The notes: generated from the sequence alone by a model not told the origin. A stretch of 64,000 nt of DNA from Shewanella yunxiaonensis (GCF_018223345.1 NZ_CP073587.1:1399001-1463000); one strand, 5' to 3'; shown: positions 7,170 through 16,585, counted from the first letter of the stretch. Made by a program: numbers and translations.

Positions 7170-9722
7170 ATGTCAAACACAAAACCAAAACTGGTCATAG
7201 TCGGCAATGGGATGGTTGGTCACAGCTTCGTTGAACAGTTGTGTGAACAACGCCTGCAACAACAGCTAGAGGTGTTGGTGATCGGCGCAGAAAAACGTGT
7301 GGCGTATGATCGCGTGCAGTTGTCATCTTATTTTAATGGTGCCGCACTAGATGATTTAGCGATGACTACCGCTGAGCAATATGCCGAATGGGGCGTGAGC
7401 TTAAAACTTGGTGTAGCGGTTGTTGGTATCGACAGTGACGCTAAACAGCTACTGCTTGCTGACGGCAGTCGTGAAAACTACGACAAGCTGGTACTAGCGA
7501 CTGGCTCCTACGGTTTTGTCCCGCCGATTAATGGCCGCGAGCGCGATGGCTGCATGGTGTATCGCACTACTGATGACTTACTGGCGATTGAAGCCGCTGC
7601 AAAAAATGCCAAAACTGGCGTGGTCATTGGTGGTGGCTTGCTCGGCTTGGAAGCGGCTAATGCGCTGAAACTGCTCGGTTTGAAAACCCATGTGGTGGAA
7701 TTCGCCCCGCAGTTGATGCCGGTGCAGCTCGATGCCAAAGCAGGTGCACTGTTGCAAGACAAAATCGCCGCACTTGGCGTGGAAATCCATACCAGCAAAG
7801 TCACGCAAGAGATTGTCGACGGTGAAACGGGGCGTCTGCGCCTCAAGTTTGCTGACGGTGAACTGCTCGACACCGACATGTTGGTATTCTCAGCCGGTAT
7901 TCGTCCCTACGACAATCTGGCTGAAACCTGTGCGCTGGAGAAAGGTGCTCGCGGCGGTTACGCCGTCGATAACTTCTGCCAAACTACTGTTGCTGATGTT
8001 TACGCCATCGGCGAATGCGCCAGTTGGCAAGATCGTATCTTTGGCTTAGTCGCGCCTGGCTACCAAATGGCGAAAATCGCCTTGGGGCACATCGCTCATT
8101 CCCTTGACATCGCCGAGCAACACAGCGGTGACTTCTTAGGTGCCGATATGAGCACCAAGCTCAAATTGATGGGCGTGGATGTGGCCGCCATTGGTAACAG
8201 CCGTGGTAGCGACGACACCCGTTTTGTTGAACTGATGGATGAGCCTGCGGGCATCTACAAAAAGCTGTGGCTCAATGATGCAGGTAACGTGATCACCGGC
8301 GCGCTGCTGGTGGGCGATACCAGTGATTACGGCACGCTGCTGAACCTCTATCTCAGCGGCCACAAGATTGAAGGTAGCGCAGCCGCCTTGTTGCTGTCTG
8401 GTGATGCGCCAGCCTTGCCAAAATCCAATAACGATTTGATCTGCTCCTGCCATCAGGTGAGCCGTGGCAGCATTCTCAATGCCGTGGCTGATGGTGCGGC
8501 GTCGCTTGGCGATATCAAGCGTTGTACCAAAGCGGCGTCTGGCTGCGGCGGTTGCTCTGCCAGTGTGCAGAAGGTGATCAACGAAGGCTTAGCGGCGCAA
8601 GGTGTTGAAGTGAGCAAAGCGCTGTGCAGCCACTTCGAGTACAGCCGTCAGGAGCTGTTCCACCTGTGCCAAGTGGAAGGCATTAAAGACTTCGCCACCT
8701 TGCTGGCCAAATACGGTAAATCGCATGTTCACGGTGTGGGTTGTAACACCTGTCAGCCTGCCGCTGCGTCAATTTTTGCCTCGCTCTACAACGGTCATGT
8801 GTTGTCAGAGAGCCGTGATCAACTGCAAGACACCAACGATGCCTTCCTCGGCAATCTACAAAAAGATGGTACTTACTCGGTGGTACCGCGGATTGCCGGT
8901 GGCGAAATCACCCCCGACAAACTGATTGCTATCGGTGAAGTCGCCAAACGTTACGACCTCTACACCAAAATCACTGGCGGTCAACGCATCGACCTGTTTG
9001 GTGCACAACTATCTGACTTACCTGAAATTTGGGAAAGCCTGATTGACGCGGGCTTTGAAACTGGCCACGCCTACGGTAAATCGCTGCGCACCGTGAAATC
9101 TTGTGTCGGCAATACCTGGTGTCGCTACGGCGTACAAAATTCAGTCGGCATGGCGATTGAGCTGGAGAATCGCTACAAGGGCTTGCGCTCACCTCACAAA
9201 TTGAAGATGGCCGTTTCCGGCTGTACCCGCGAATGCGCTGAAGCGCAGGGCAAAGATATCGGCGTAATCGCCACCGACAAAGGCTGGAACCTCTATATTT
9301 GCGGCAACGGCGGCATGAAACCGCGCCATGCAGATCTATTTGCCAGTGATTTGAACGATGCCGAGCTGGTGGATCTGATCGACAAAGTGTTGATGTTCTA
9401 TGTCCGCACCGCCGACAAACTGCAACGTACTTCGGTATGGCTTGAAAGCCTGGACGGCGGTCTTGATTACCTCAAACAAGTGATTTTAGAAGACTCGCTC
9501 GGCATCGGTGATGAGCTGTTAAGTCAGATGCAAACCGTGGTCGACAACTACCAATGCGAGTGGAAAACCAGTGTTGAAACCCCTGAATTACGTGCGCGCT
9601 TCAGTGAGTTCATCAATCCGCAGGCTGCGCCAGAGTGCGCTGTTTTGCAGTACCAACGGGTGCGGGGCCAACGCATTCCCGTCATCAATGTAGCACCAGC
9701 AACTGAGGAGGAAACCCTATGA
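7170..9722 (+). CDS. nirB: NAD(P)H-nitrite reductase, large subunit
   Basis: 850 residues, full length. It reduces nitrite to ammonium in the cytoplasm. Domains in order: FAD/NAD(P) pyridine-nucleotide-disulphide oxidoreductase fold (KLVIVGNGMVGHSF at the N-terminus; GVVIGGGLLGLEAANAL for NAD near 150), a BFD-like [2Fe-2S] domain (CSCHQVS ... GCGGCS), a second Cys-rich stretch (GVGCNTCQPA), then the sirohaem/[4Fe-4S] domain with SCVGNTWCRYG, SGCTRECAEAQGKD and YICGNGG. The sirohaem comes from the cobA branch upstream. It overlaps nirD by 4 bases. Confidence 0.97.
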   Translation: MSNTKPKLVIVGNGMVGHSFVEQLCEQRLQQQLEVLVIGAEKRVAYDRVQLSSYFNGAALDDLAMTTAEQYAEWGVSLKLGVAVVGIDSDAKQLLLADGSRENYDKLVLATGSYGFVPPINGRERDGCMVYRTTDDLLAIEAAAKNAKTGVVIGGGLLGLEAANALKLLGLKTHVVEFAPQLMPVQLDAKAGALLQDKIAALGVEIHTSKVTQEIVDGETGRLRLKFADGELLDTDMLVFSAGIRPYDNLAETCALEKGARGGYAVDNFCQTTVADVYAIGECASWQDRIFGLVAPGYQMAKIALGHIAHSLDIAEQHSGDFLGADMSTKLKLMGVDVAAIGNSRGSDDTRFVELMDEPAGIYKKLWLNDAGNVITGALLVGDTSDYGTLLNLYLSGHKIEGSAAALLLSGDAPALPKSNNDLICSCHQVSRGSILNAVADGAASLGDIKRCTKAASGCGGCSASVQKVINEGLAAQGVEVSKALCSHFEYSRQELFHLCQVEGIKDFATLLAKYGKSHVHGVGCNTCQPAAASIFASLYNGHVLSESRDQLQDTNDAFLGNLQKDGTYSVVPRIAGGEITPDKLIAIGEVAKRYDLYTKITGGQRIDLFGAQLSDLPEIWESLIDAGFETGHAYGKSLRTVKSCVGNTWCRYGVQNSVGMAIELENRYKGLRSPHKLKMAVSGCTRECAEAQGKDIGVIATDKGWNLYICGNGGMKPRHADLFASDLNDAELVDLIDKVLMFYVRTADKLQRTSVWLESLDGGLDYLKQVILEDSLGIGDELLSQMQTVVDNYQCEWKTSVETPELRARFSEFINPQAAPECAVLQYQRVRGQRIPVINVAPATEEETL

Positions 9723-10042
9723 GCTGGGAAAAAGTGTGTGATCCCTCCGCATTGCCAGTAGGGAAGGGTATCGCCGCCTGGGTAGCTGGGCGTGCTGTGG
9801 CGATTTTTAATCTGGGACAACAAGGCGTGTATGCGCTGGATAACCGTGATCCGGCCAGTGGCGTTAGCCTGCTGGCGCGCGGCCAGATCTGTGAATTAGC
9901 CGGTGAGTTATACGTCTGTTCACCGCTGTACAAGCAACATTACCGTCTCACCACGGGTGAGTGTCTGGAAGAACCACAGCTGAAGGCAACAAAAGTGGAT
10001 ATTCGTATTGATGAGACCGGCGTTTGGCTGGCGGGAGCATAA
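9719..10042 (+). CDS. nirD: Nitrite reductase, small subunit (Rieske-like)
   Basis: 107 residues, the usual NirD length. It has a Rieske-type fold without the usual [2Fe-2S] ligands: the family's CxH and CxxH positions are not both present (CSPLYKQHYRL). It assembles with NirB. The start overlaps the nirB stop (ATGA), with GAGGAGG just upstream. Confidence 0.92.
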   Translation: MSWEKVCDPSALPVGKGIAAWVAGRAVAIFNLGQQGVYALDNRDPASGVSLLARGQICELAGELYVCSPLYKQHYRLTTGECLEEPQLKATKVDIRIDETGVWLAGA

Positions 10043-10044
10043 TC

Positions 10045-11511
10045 ATGAGTCAGGAAAAATTTAATCTGTTTTCTTTCAAGGGCAAGATGAAAATCATGCA
10101 CTTAAGTTGGATGGCGTTCTTTGTATCGTTCGTGGTGTGGTTTAACGCCGCGCCCCTGATGAGCCTGATCAGTGAAAGTTTGGGACTGACTAAAGAACAA
10201 GTGAAAACCCTGCTGATTTTGAACGTGGCGCTGACCATTCCTGCCCGGGTGGTAATTGGCATGGTCACTGACAAATTTGGTCCTCGAAAAGTTTACTCAG
10301 CATTGCTGATCATCTGTTCGGCACCCTGTTTCATGTTCGCCTTTGCTGACAGCTTTACTCAGTTAGCGATTGCCCGTTTCTTGTTGGGTTTTATCGGTGC
10401 AGGCTTCGTGGTCGGTATTCGCATGATCAGCGAATGGTTTCCGGCCAAAGAGCTGGGTACTGCGGAAGGCATCTACGGCGGTTGGGGTAACTTCGGTTCC
10501 GCAGCGGCCGCGTTCAGCTTGCCAGTATTGGCATTAGCTATCGGAGAACCCTACGGCTGGCGTGCCGCAATTGCACTTACGGGGGTGATGAGCATTGTCA
10601 TCGGTGTGATTTACTACTTTGGCGCGAGCGATACCCCGAAAGGCTCGACGTACTTTAAACCAAAGAAATCCGGTGCCATGGAAGTGACCAGCAAAGGCGA
10701 TTTCTGGCTGCTGCTGGTGATGAAAGTGCCGATGTATGCCACGCTGGGGTTATTGTGTTGGAAACTGTCACCTGCTGGCGTAAAAATGCTCACACCAACA
10801 ATGGTGACGACCGTGATTGTGGTGCTGGCGGTGCTGTTAATGATCGACTTCTACAAAACTTGGCAGGTAAACCGTCATGTGTTTGAAAAAGAAGTCCCCG
10901 AGTTTGAACGTTATCAGTTCAAGCAAGTGGCGGTTTTGAACGTGTTATATTTCTCGACCTTCGGTTCAGAACTGGCGGTGGTCTCTATGCTGCCAATGTT
11001 CTTCGCGGAAACCTTCAGCTTAGGTTTGGCTCAAGCGGGGATGGTGGCGTCTTCATATGCTTTTATGAACCTGATGTCGCGTCCCGGTGGTGGCTGGATC
11101 TCTGACCGTTTCGGCCGTAAATCGACGTTGTTGATCCTGACCGCAGGTCTGGCCGCAGGTTACTTCACCGTGGCTCATATTGATAGCAGCTGGAATCTGC
11201 CGTTAGCAGTGGTGGCCGTCATGGCATGCTCATTCTTCGTACAAGCCGGTGAAGGTGCCGTATTTGCGGCGGTGCCACTGATCAAACGTCGTTTGACTGG
11301 ACAAATTGCCGGGATGACGGGTGCCTATGGTAATGTCGGTGCGGTATTCTTTTTGACCGTATATTCTCTGGTGTCAGTACAAGCCTTCTTCTACACCATT
11401 GCCGTGTCAGCGCTGTTTGGACTAGGTTGTCTGTTTCTGATGCGCGAACCTAAAGGCCATATGGCGGAAGTGGACGAGAATGGTGAAGTGACGCTGATAA
11501 GCGTGGGTTAA
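10045..11511 (+). CDS. Nitrate/nitrite transporter, MFS NNP family (NarK/NasA type)
   Basis: 488 residues from the ATG at 10045 (GGGAG upstream), two bases after the nirD stop. There are about 12 membrane segments and a central cytoplasmic loop. The NNP nitrate signature is visible as GFIGAGFVVGIRMISEWF and GIYGGWGNFGSA, with a related Gly-rich repeat GMTGAYGNVGAVFF in the second half. In this operon it should import nitrate for NasA. The sequence alone does not separate nitrate uptake from nitrite exchange. Confidence 0.92.
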   Translation: MSQEKFNLFSFKGKMKIMHLSWMAFFVSFVVWFNAAPLMSLISESLGLTKEQVKTLLILNVALTIPARVVIGMVTDKFGPRKVYSALLIICSAPCFMFAFADSFTQLAIARFLLGFIGAGFVVGIRMISEWFPAKELGTAEGIYGGWGNFGSAAAAFSLPVLALAIGEPYGWRAAIALTGVMSIVIGVIYYFGASDTPKGSTYFKPKKSGAMEVTSKGDFWLLLVMKVPMYATLGLLCWKLSPAGVKMLTPTMVTTVIVVLAVLLMIDFYKTWQVNRHVFEKEVPEFERYQFKQVAVLNVLYFSTFGSELAVVSMLPMFFAETFSLGLAQAGMVASSYAFMNLMSRPGGGWISDRFGRKSTLLILTAGLAAGYFTVAHIDSSWNLPLAVVAVMACSFFVQAGEGAVFAAVPLIKRRLTGQIAGMTGAYGNVGAVFFLTVYSLVSVQAFFYTIAVSALFGLGCLFLMREPKGHMAEVDENGEVTLISVG

Positions 11512-11531
11512 TCTCGGCATAAGGAACTTCC

Positions 11532-13355
11532 ATGGTAAATGCTGCTACGTCCTTAACTGCACAATGCCCGACAACGACGCGCGATGCCGCTGACAACTTG
11601 CTCATTGAGCCGGGGTTGCCTGTCACCAGTGGGTTGCAACTATGGACTGGACAATGTTCGAGTGCAGGAGTGAAACCGCGAAACGAAGATGCTATCGGTA
11701 TTCGTGTTCCGCAGGATGAGCTTTTACACAGCAAGGGCATAGCCGCAGTTATTTGTGATGGTGTAAGTGCCGCAGAGGCCGGGCAGCAAGCTGCCCGCGC
11801 CGCGGTAAGCAGTTTTCTCTCCGATTACTATTCAACGCCGCAGAGTTGGTCGGTGCAGACATCCAGCCAGCGGGTGCTAGCTGCTATCAACCAATGGCTA
11901 CTAGGCCTTGGCCGCGATTTCCGTGAGGCCAGCCGCGGTTATGTCTGTACTTTTAGCGCGGCCATAGTCAAATCTTGCAGTCTGCATCTGTTGCATGTGG
12001 GCGATGCAAGAATTTATCTATGGCGTGAGGGCGAACTTAGTCAACTTACGCGTGATCATGCGTGTAGCAAGGGCGGGAAAGGCGGCGGGGTCTTTCTTAC
12101 TCGAGCGCTGGGATTAGATCCCAAATTAGAAATCGATTACAGCTGTTTGCCGCTGCAGGTTGGCGATGGTTTGTTGCTGATGACCGATGGCATTTATGGG
12201 CATGTGCCGGACAAGATGATTGCCGAACATCTGCGACAACATCCGCGACAAGACGAGGAAGATTGTGGACATCTGTGTCGTTCGTTGGTGGAACTGGCAT
12301 TAGCCGCTGAAAGCGATGACAACCTCAGCTGCCAATATCTGCAGGTAACGTCATTGCCTTCTATGGATAAAAACGACCTGTATTTAAGCCTTTCCAGCAA
12401 ACCGTTTCCACCGCCCATGGCCATAGGACAGAAACTGGATGGTTATCGGGTGCGGCAAATACTGCATGAAAGCGAGCGCAGTCAGGTGTATCTGGTAGAA
12501 GATGCACAAGGCAAACTTGCGTGTATGAAGACCCCATCAGTGAACTACTTGGATGATGCCGCATACATTGAACGTTTTATGCAGGAAAGCTGGATTGGCA
12601 GCCGCATTCGCCATCGAAATGTGGTGGCATTGGTGGACCATGAGAAATCCAAATCTGCGCTGTATTACCTGACTGAATATTTAAATGGCCAGCCGCTCGA
12701 CCGTTGGCTTGCAGCTAAAAAATGTGACCCAGAAACTACCTTGCATTTAGTGTCGCAGATGGAGGCTGGACTGCGAGCCTTGCATCGACGCGAGATGGTG
12801 CACCGCGATCTAAAGCCCGGCAATGTCATGGTGACTCACGATAAGCGTATCAAGTTGCTGGATTTTGGTTCCTGCTATGTCCGCGGTCTGGCTGAAATTG
12901 CCTCACCAATCGAGCGTGACCATATTCTCGGTACTGCTGACTATTCTGCGCCTGAGTTGTTGCTGGGGCACTCTGGCAATTTACAAAGCGATCTATTCTC
13001 GCTTGCCGTTATCACCTTTGAGATGCTCACCGGCAAACTGCCGTTTTATGGCAAACTTGCAGCGTGTCGCACTGCTAAGGATTTTGCCGCGCTTAAGTAC
13101 CAACCTATTACTGAACTCGCACCAGAAGTGCCATCGTGGATGGACGCCGCGGTGCGCCGTGCGCTCAGTATTGATCCAGCAGAGCGCCAAACCGATACCC
13201 ATGAGTTTTTTCATGAGCTGTCAACACCAGCGAGGGTTGTGGTCGCAGGGCAGTTTGTGCCGTTACTGCAACGTGATCCGTTGCGGTTTTTTAAGGTGGT
13301 TTGTGGGATTCAGGCGTTGGTGATTTTAGGGTTATTACTGGTGCTGTTGCGCTGA
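11532..13355 (+). CDS. Fusion of PP2C-type phosphatase and Ser/Thr protein kinase, membrane anchored
   Basis: 607 residues. The N-terminal PP2C-like phosphatase (about 30-275) has RNEDAIGI, ICDGVSAAEAG, VGDARIYLWR, LLMTDGIYGH and ESDDNLSC, which supply the metal-binding Asp residues. The Hanks-type kinase (about 305-565) has VYLVEDAQG, Lys333, the catalytic loop HRDLKPGN at 424-431, DFG at 444-446 and GTADYSAPELL. A single C-terminal membrane helix (about 589-607) places both domains in the cytoplasm. It starts 20 bases after the transporter, so it is the last gene of the nitrate operon. A role in tuning nitrate uptake or assimilation by phosphorylation is inferred; no substrate is visible. 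Confidence 0.9.
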   Translation: MVNAATSLTAQCPTTTRDAADNLLIEPGLPVTSGLQLWTGQCSSAGVKPRNEDAIGIRVPQDELLHSKGIAAVICDGVSAAEAGQQAARAAVSSFLSDYYSTPQSWSVQTSSQRVLAAINQWLLGLGRDFREASRGYVCTFSAAIVKSCSLHLLHVGDARIYLWREGELSQLTRDHACSKGGKGGGVFLTRALGLDPKLEIDYSCLPLQVGDGLLLMTDGIYGHVPDKMIAEHLRQHPRQDEEDCGHLCRSLVELALAAESDDNLSCQYLQVTSLPSMDKNDLYLSLSSKPFPPPMAIGQKLDGYRVRQILHESERSQVYLVEDAQGKLACMKTPSVNYLDDAAYIERFMQESWIGSRIRHRNVVALVDHEKSKSALYYLTEYLNGQPLDRWLAAKKCDPETTLHLVSQMEAGLRALHRREMVHRDLKPGNVMVTHDKRIKLLDFGSCYVRGLAEIASPIERDHILGTADYSAPELLLGHSGNLQSDLFSLAVITFEMLTGKLPFYGKLAACRTAKDFAALKYQPITELAPEVPSWMDAAVRRALSIDPAERQTDTHEFFHELSTPARVVVAGQFVPLLQRDPLRFFKVVCGIQALVILGLLLVLLR

Positions 13356-13551
13356 TGCAACAAGGGCAATTGGAGCCAACCTATCAATTATGGATCAATT
13401 CAGCATTACAAGAACGGTACACACCTAATGATGTTGGCTAATCATCCCTCCAATACACTGTAATGATTTCTCCAAACTCTCCAGCGCCAGGCTTTGGCGA
13501 GTTTCAAATGAGTATTCACTTACTCATTCACTCGCTTTGCCAAAATCACCA

Positions 13552-14058
13552 TTACCGTTCTTTCTCTAAAATATCCAACAATTCCTTTAGTAGTTCACAA
13601 AGGTGCTTTGTCTTCTCAGTCGAAAAATGCTGCCATGCCAGCAAATCATCCCTCGATTGAACAACCTCCATTGCTTTTTCCATAAGCAAGATACCTTTTT
13701 CTGTTAACTGTATGGGCTTTACTCTTTGGTCGCCTTCACTTTGAGGCCGAGTGATAAGTCCTCTGTCTTCTACAGACTTCAGAACCTTAGTAAGTCCTCC
13801 TGAACTCATCAAGAGCCGTGGATATAACTCGGAGGGCATCATTTGGTAAGGGAAATCAGAAAAACGTAATGTTGACACAACCTCAAATTCGGTTGTAGTC
13901 AGATTAAATTCTGCAAGTGTATTTTTGGCATTTTCGCTAAACAAACGACCAACTCTCTGCAAAGCTACTGTTGCAGCAAATTGGGGGGTCGCAACCTCGG
14001 GCCAGTGTTTCTCTGCTTTAGTTAGAAGTATTTCGTATGCTTTGGGATCTGTTTTCAT
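13552..14058 (-). CDS. MarR-family transcriptional regulator of the respiratory island
   Basis: 168 residues from the ATG at 14058; a longer start (14097) is possible but would place an operator-like palindrome (14075-14091) inside the gene. It has a winged-helix MarR fold: helix-turn-helix around MPSELYPRLLMSSGGLTKVL, then the wing RPQSEGDQRVKPIQLTEKG. MarR proteins usually repress divergent genes until a small, often aromatic, ligand binds. It diverges from the FAD reductase at 14602, and several copies of one palindrome lie between them. A decayed second copy sits at about 18.3-18.7 kb before the molybdoenzyme operon, so this protein may now control both. Confidence 0.9.
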   Translation of the reverse strand: MKTDPKAYEILLTKAEKHWPEVATPQFAATVALQRVGRLFSENAKNTLAEFNLTTTEFEVVSTLRFSDFPYQMMPSELYPRLLMSSGGLTKVLKSVEDRGLITRPQSEGDQRVKPIQLTEKGILLMEKAMEVVQSRDDLLAWQHFSTEKTKHLCELLKELLDILEKER

Positions 14059-14074
14059 AAATATCTTTGTAAAA

Positions 14075-14091
14075 TATCTTCCAAGAAAGTT
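14075..14091. promoter_or_regulatory. MarR operator-like site 1
   Basis: TATCTTCCAAGAAAGTT, a degenerate copy of the ATCTTTC-NN-GAAAGAT palindrome directly upstream of the preferred marR start. The same sequence recurs at 18708, upstream of the decayed marR copy. Confidence 0.5.
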
Positions 14092-14105
14092 ACACATCTC
14101 ACATT

Positions 14106-14121
14106 ATCTTTCTGGAAAGAC
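14106..14121. promoter_or_regulatory. MarR operator-like site 2
   Basis: ATCTTTC-TG-GAAAGAC: 7-bp inverted arms with one mismatch. It lies in the marR / FAD reductase divergent region. Confidence 0.65.
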
Positions 14122-14141
14122 ATTAGTATGTTTTATCAGTT

Positions 14142-14157
14142 ACCTTTCTAGAAAGAT
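14142..14157. promoter_or_regulatory. MarR operator-like site 3
   Basis: ACCTTTC-TA-GAAAGAT: 7-bp arms with one mismatch, 36 bp from site 2. Confidence 0.65.
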
Positions 14158-14171
14158 ATGTGTTGCTAACT

Positions 14172-14226
14172 ATCTTTCTAGGACGGAACAAACTGCGCCG
14201 ATAATTATCTTCTAGTGAAAGATAAT
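14172..14226. promoter_or_regulatory. MarR operator-like sites 4 and 5 (degenerate)
   Basis: Site 4 (14172-14187) has a perfect left arm ATCTTTC and a poor right arm. Site 5 (14204-14226) pairs ATTATCTT with AAGATAAT around CTAGTGA. The remaining 375 bases up to the FAD reductase are AT-rich with no gene; the promoter of that unit should be there. Confidence 0.45.
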
Positions 14227-14601
14227 GGTTCATATTAAATTTATTTAACATGTTACTAAATTAACTGAGGCAAAACTATGTAAACATCCACGCTGAAATC
14301 TAATTCTGTCAATGGGTTAAATTTTTTAGTTTGACGCGCGCCAGATACTTAACAAGAAAATACTGAATAAAGCTTAACATATTCTGATTAGCTTTAGATG
14401 GGTAGATTTTGTCTTGTTTCTGGACATATTGCTAACGTTATTTTAGTTAAAAAATTAATCGTGAAAGACGTTGGTTAGCATTCTAATCATTAGGTCTGAA
14501 TAATATATGCCTAACTAAATAAATGCAAATCAAGTCGCTCGATTCGACTATAAACCATAAGAATGAATAAATATTCGTTTTTACCAAAAGGGTGTTAGAA
14601 C

Positions 14602-16146
14602 ATGAAAAGACTGAGAATTACAATCTCCAGCGGGTTGTTTTTACTCGTTAGTCCTCTCTGTTTTGCTGCTGGAGCAGCAGACGTGAACTACGACGTTATC
14701 GTCGTTGGAGCAGGTGCTTCAGGAATGCCAGCCGCTCTGGCTGCGGAACAGGGCGGCGCGAAAGTTTTATTGTTAGAGCGTGGAAACTCTATCGGTGCTT
14801 CGCAGTTCTCCCGCGGTATGACAGGTGTAGATACCAAAATGCAGCGTGAGCGTGGTATGCATGTAACAAAAGACTACATCTTCAAAATGATGGAAGACTA
14901 TACCCATCTGCTGTTCAACGCCAAGCTTGGCAAACTGGAAGTGAATGAATCAGCCAACACCATTGATTGGTTGAATAAAAACGGTGCCAATATCTATCTG
15001 CCCAAAGAAAACGGACAGTTGGCGCATGTTGGTAACGAACCCGTAATTTACCACCAATGGAATTCGCATGATTCTATTGCGGCATTAGGTAAAACCTTCC
15101 AAAAAGAGGGGGGGACCATCATGGTGAAAACCACGGGTCGTGACCTGATTAAAAATGCCGATGGGTCATTGGGTGGCGTCATTGCTGAACGTGAAGATGG
15201 CTCAAAAGTCGAATTGCACGGCAAAGCGGTTATCGTAGCCACTGGTGGTTTCTTGGGTAACCAGAAAATGTTGGATGAATTCGGCATTGTCGGCCACCCT
15301 ATGGGTTGGTTATACAACGATGGTTCCGGCATTAAAATGTCCTGGAAATTTGGTGCTGCTAAAAAAGGTGAAAACATCACCGAATATCATGGTTCTGGTA
15401 TCTGTACTCCGGACAATCGTGAGTCTGTCATATTTTCTGATTTAGAGCCGCTCGTCCGTATTCCAACGCTGTGGGTGGCGCCTAATGGCCAACGTTATTT
15501 TGACGAAGACAAGGTATATGACAACGCTTTGGTGGCAAATGCCCTGGTTCCGGTAGGTGGTCGTGGCTGGGTTATTTATGATCAAGCGACTATTGACCAT
15601 TTTATGACTCACGAAACTGGTATGGTGGATTCCTTTGCCAATATTCGTCCTTATTTAAATAAAAAGGCCGATAAGCAGGCTGGTCCATTACCTCAATTAC
15701 AACATTTCCTAGATTTAGCGGTTAAAGAGCAAAGCGCTTATAAGGGCAATACTCTTGAAGACTTAGCCAAAGCTGCTGGTTTTGATACCCCCCGCTTTGT
15801 ACAACAAGTTAAAGACTACAACAGCTATGTTAAAACCGGCGTTGATGAACAGTTTGGTAAGTCTAAAAAAGACCTGATGTATTCAGTTAAGAAGGGCCCT
15901 TTCTATGCAGTAAACGTTACTGCCTATAACTTGACTACCATTGGCGGTGTCAAAGTTAACGAAAAACTGGAGGCCATTGATACTCATAATCACCCAATTC
16001 CTGGTCTCTATGCGGTAGGTAACATCGCCGGTGGTCTTTATTCTGATAGTTATATGTTGATCGAAGGGCTAACTGCTGGTTTTGCAACGACTTCCGGTCG
16101 TATGGCAGGTATCAACGCAGCTGAATGGATTAAAAGTCAGAAATAA
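14602..16146 (+). CDS. Periplasmic FAD-dependent reductase, fumarate-reductase/KstD superfamily, not a typical fumarate reductase
   Basis: 514 residues with a Sec signal peptide (about 1-25) and an FAD-binding N-terminus (DVIVVGAGASGMPAALAAEQ, then ATGGFLGN). It corresponds to the flavin part of flavocytochrome c, with the haem domain as a separate gene just downstream. By my alignment to Shewanella Fcc3, the catalytic Arg402 is Tyr306 (EDKVYDNAL), His504 is about Thr445 (NLTTIGG) and Arg544 is Tyr484 (SDSYMLIEG). Fumarate is therefore unlikely. Tyr484 sits where ketosteroid dehydrogenases carry a catalytic Tyr. Reduction of an activated C=C bond in some organic acceptor is inferred. Confidence 0.85.
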   Translation: MKRLRITISSGLFLLVSPLCFAAGAADVNYDVIVVGAGASGMPAALAAEQGGAKVLLLERGNSIGASQFSRGMTGVDTKMQRERGMHVTKDYIFKMMEDYTHLLFNAKLGKLEVNESANTIDWLNKNGANIYLPKENGQLAHVGNEPVIYHQWNSHDSIAALGKTFQKEGGTIMVKTTGRDLIKNADGSLGGVIAEREDGSKVELHGKAVIVATGGFLGNQKMLDEFGIVGHPMGWLYNDGSGIKMSWKFGAAKKGENITEYHGSGICTPDNRESVIFSDLEPLVRIPTLWVAPNGQRYFDEDKVYDNALVANALVPVGGRGWVIYDQATIDHFMTHETGMVDSFANIRPYLNKKADKQAGPLPQLQHFLDLAVKEQSAYKGNTLEDLAKAAGFDTPRFVQQVKDYNSYVKTGVDEQFGKSKKDLMYSVKKGPFYAVNVTAYNLTTIGGVKVNEKLEAIDTHNHPIPGLYAVGNIAGGLYSDSYMLIEGLTAGFATTSGRMAGINAAEWIKSQK

Positions 16147-16192
16147 GACGAATTAAACATTTAAGTCAAATTAAAAATCTAGGTAGATGAAT

Positions 16193-16585
16193 ATGAAAAA
16201 ATTAATAACAGGTATATTTTTGTCCCTGTTTGCGATGGTCGCTGCATATAATGTTTCTGCTGCAGAAAAAAGCGACCAGTTTCTGGCTCAGAAACATATG
16301 GCAAAAGGATTAAAATGTACTTCTTGTCACGGTGACGCAAATAATCCAAAAATCGAAGCTGACCGTTGCTTAAAATGTCACGGTGGTTGGGATGCATTAG
16401 CCAAGAAAACATATAAACAATCTATTTATGCTGGTGGTTCAGGTTTATATTTGGATGATGCTAACCCACACGATAATCACTTGGGCCACATGTCTTGCGA
16501 TAATTGTCATAAAGGACATAGCGAATCTAAAGAAGAAGATTCTGTATGTTATAAATGCCATACATTTGGTTGGAAAATACCTTAA
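16193..16585 (+). CDS. Periplasmic tetrahaem cytochrome c, electron donor to the FAD reductase
   Basis: 130 residues with a signal peptide ending near VSAAEK and four CxxCH motifs (CTSCH, CLKCH, CDNCH, CYKCH), like the haem domain of Shewanella flavocytochromes c. ATGs at 16187 and 16193 are both possible; 16193 is better spaced from AGGT. It starts about 45 bases after the FAD reductase and should pass quinol-derived electrons (through CymA or similar) to that enzyme. It is a separate-subunit version of an Fcc3-type fusion. Confidence 0.9.
   Translation: MKKLITGIFLSLFAMVAAYNVSAAEKSDQFLAQKHMAKGLKCTSCHGDANNPKIEADRCLKCHGGWDALAKKTYKQSIYAGGSGLYLDDANPHDNHLGHMSCDNCHKGHSESKEEDSVCYKCHTFGWKIP

Noticed and set aside
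13463..13660. 65-codon plus-strand open frame after the kinase gene
   Set aside because: It overlaps the end of the intact marR gene in antisense and has no support.
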